Positions 6,383 to 6,591 of a stretch of 6,591 nucleotides of DNA are shown piece by piece; position 1 is the first letter of the stretch, and every line of letters begins with the position of its first letter. Below the pieces are notes generated by a model, which made no database searches, had not been told where the DNA came from, and worked only from the letters and a program-made list of their open reading frames with translations. The stretch comes from Helicobacteraceae bacterium (lineage in GTDB: Bacteria; Campylobacterota; Campylobacteria; Campylobacterales; Sulfurimonadaceae): contig JALWKG010000072.1 in the NCBI GenBank assembly GCA_027081565.1, forward strand, positions 1 to 6,591, given 5' to 3'. The translations under genes and the position numbers were made by a program.

Positions 6383-6591
6383 TTTGGAACCTTCCCTCTC
6401 TACGGTTTTTCACAATTTTGCTATGCGGCGCGATAATACCGCTCATACAGATATAGACACCATTGGCCGGTTGTGTTGCAGCAAAACCCAAAGCCATACC
6501 AAGATTGAGACTTGCCTCGCCTTTATCTATACTGTATGGAACCATGGCCCCAGTAATAACAATCACCCTATCAGGTAGATAAGCCGCTAAC
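6363..6591 (-). CDS. Asparaginase N-terminal-domain-like protein, single-domain short form (5' end outside window)
   Basis: Only the last 75 residues are visible; the reading frame stays open to the right window edge, where it begins LAAYLPDRVIVITGAMVPY. VIVITGAMVP, then NLGMALGFA and GVYICMSG, match the second half of the N-terminal domain of L-asparaginases. The protein stops soon after, at KNRREGRFQIVQDRV, with no C-terminal asparaginase domain. This matches the short (about 160-residue) asparaginase-domain proteins of proteobacteria, which end in a similar KxxKNRxxxRF segment, so it is probably complete at its C terminus. A GTG at 6566 falls inside the conserved beta strand and cannot be the true start. 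By manual alignment, the substrate-binding Asp of classical enzymes (the SADG motif) is replaced by Glu in KGEASLN. Enzymatic activity is not established. The TAG stop overlaps ccoI by 20 nt, so the two are likely cotranscribed. Confidence 0.75.
   Translation of the reverse strand, partial: LAAYLPDRVIVITGAMVPYSIDKGEASLNLGMALGFAATQPANGVYICMSGIIAPHSKIVKNRREGRFQIVQDRV
6390..6396 (-). promoter_or_regulatory. Ribosome binding site fixing the TTG start of ccoI
   Basis: On the minus strand GGGAAGG ends 7 nt before the TTG at 6382. It lies inside the 3' end of the asparaginase-like gene, so ribosomes finishing that gene pass over it, which suggests coupled translation. No ATG lies nearby that would keep the N-terminal Cys pair CSHC (6-9), so the TTG is the best start. 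Confidence 0.6.

Noticed and set aside
6536..6566. GTG at 6566 as the start of a 67-residue protein
   Set aside because: It falls inside the conserved VIVITGAM strand of the asparaginase domain, and the same frame stays open upstream to the window edge, so the real start is outside.

Overview
The window looks like chromosomal DNA of a Campylobacterota (Epsilonproteobacteria) bacterium, most likely a Sulfurovum/Sulfurimonas-type free-living relative. This rests on protein style and gene content: a CcoI with an N-terminal Cys-rich domain, a short CcoS, a small periplasmic c553-type cytochrome, an epsilon-type HldD and HldE, and a YfaZ-family barrel. It also fits the tight gene overlaps and the moderate-to-low GC judged by eye. 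The assignment is an inference, because no rRNA or other marker is present.

Layout. Positions 1-133 hold no convincing gene but contain a GC-rich, self-complementary element. A minus-strand operon then runs from 3170 down to 134: hldD (2163-3170), hldE (733-2163) and a YfaZ-family outer-membrane protein (134-739), joined by 1-nt and 7-nt overlaps. A 163-nt divergent intergenic region (3171-3333) carries a good extended -10 on the minus strand, a TATAAT on the plus strand and a 10-bp palindrome between them. A single plus-strand gene encodes a small cytochrome c (3334-3630) and is followed by a hairpin terminator. A second minus-strand operon converges on it: a short asparaginase-like gene cut by the right window edge (6363-6591), ccoI (3980-6382) and ccoS (3753-3977). 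These are joined by a 20-nt overlap and a 2-nt gap.

How the genes work together. HldE and HldD carry out kinase/adenylyltransferase and epimerase steps that make ADP-L-glycero-beta-D-manno-heptose for the LPS core. The YfaZ protein is a second outer-membrane component in the same transcript. CcoI exports copper to the periplasm for the CuB site of cbb3-type cytochrome c oxidase, and CcoS is needed for cofactor insertion into that oxidase. The small cytochrome c is a plausible periplasmic electron carrier to such an oxidase, but it has its own promoter. The oxidase structural genes (ccoNOPQ) are not in the window.

This is mostly an ordinary housekeeping region. I found no mobile element, CRISPR array, defence system, tRNA or rRNA. 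The less ordinary points are the single-domain asparaginase-like protein coupled to ccoI, the structured element at 45-126, and the promoter/palindrome arrangement at 3247-3304.
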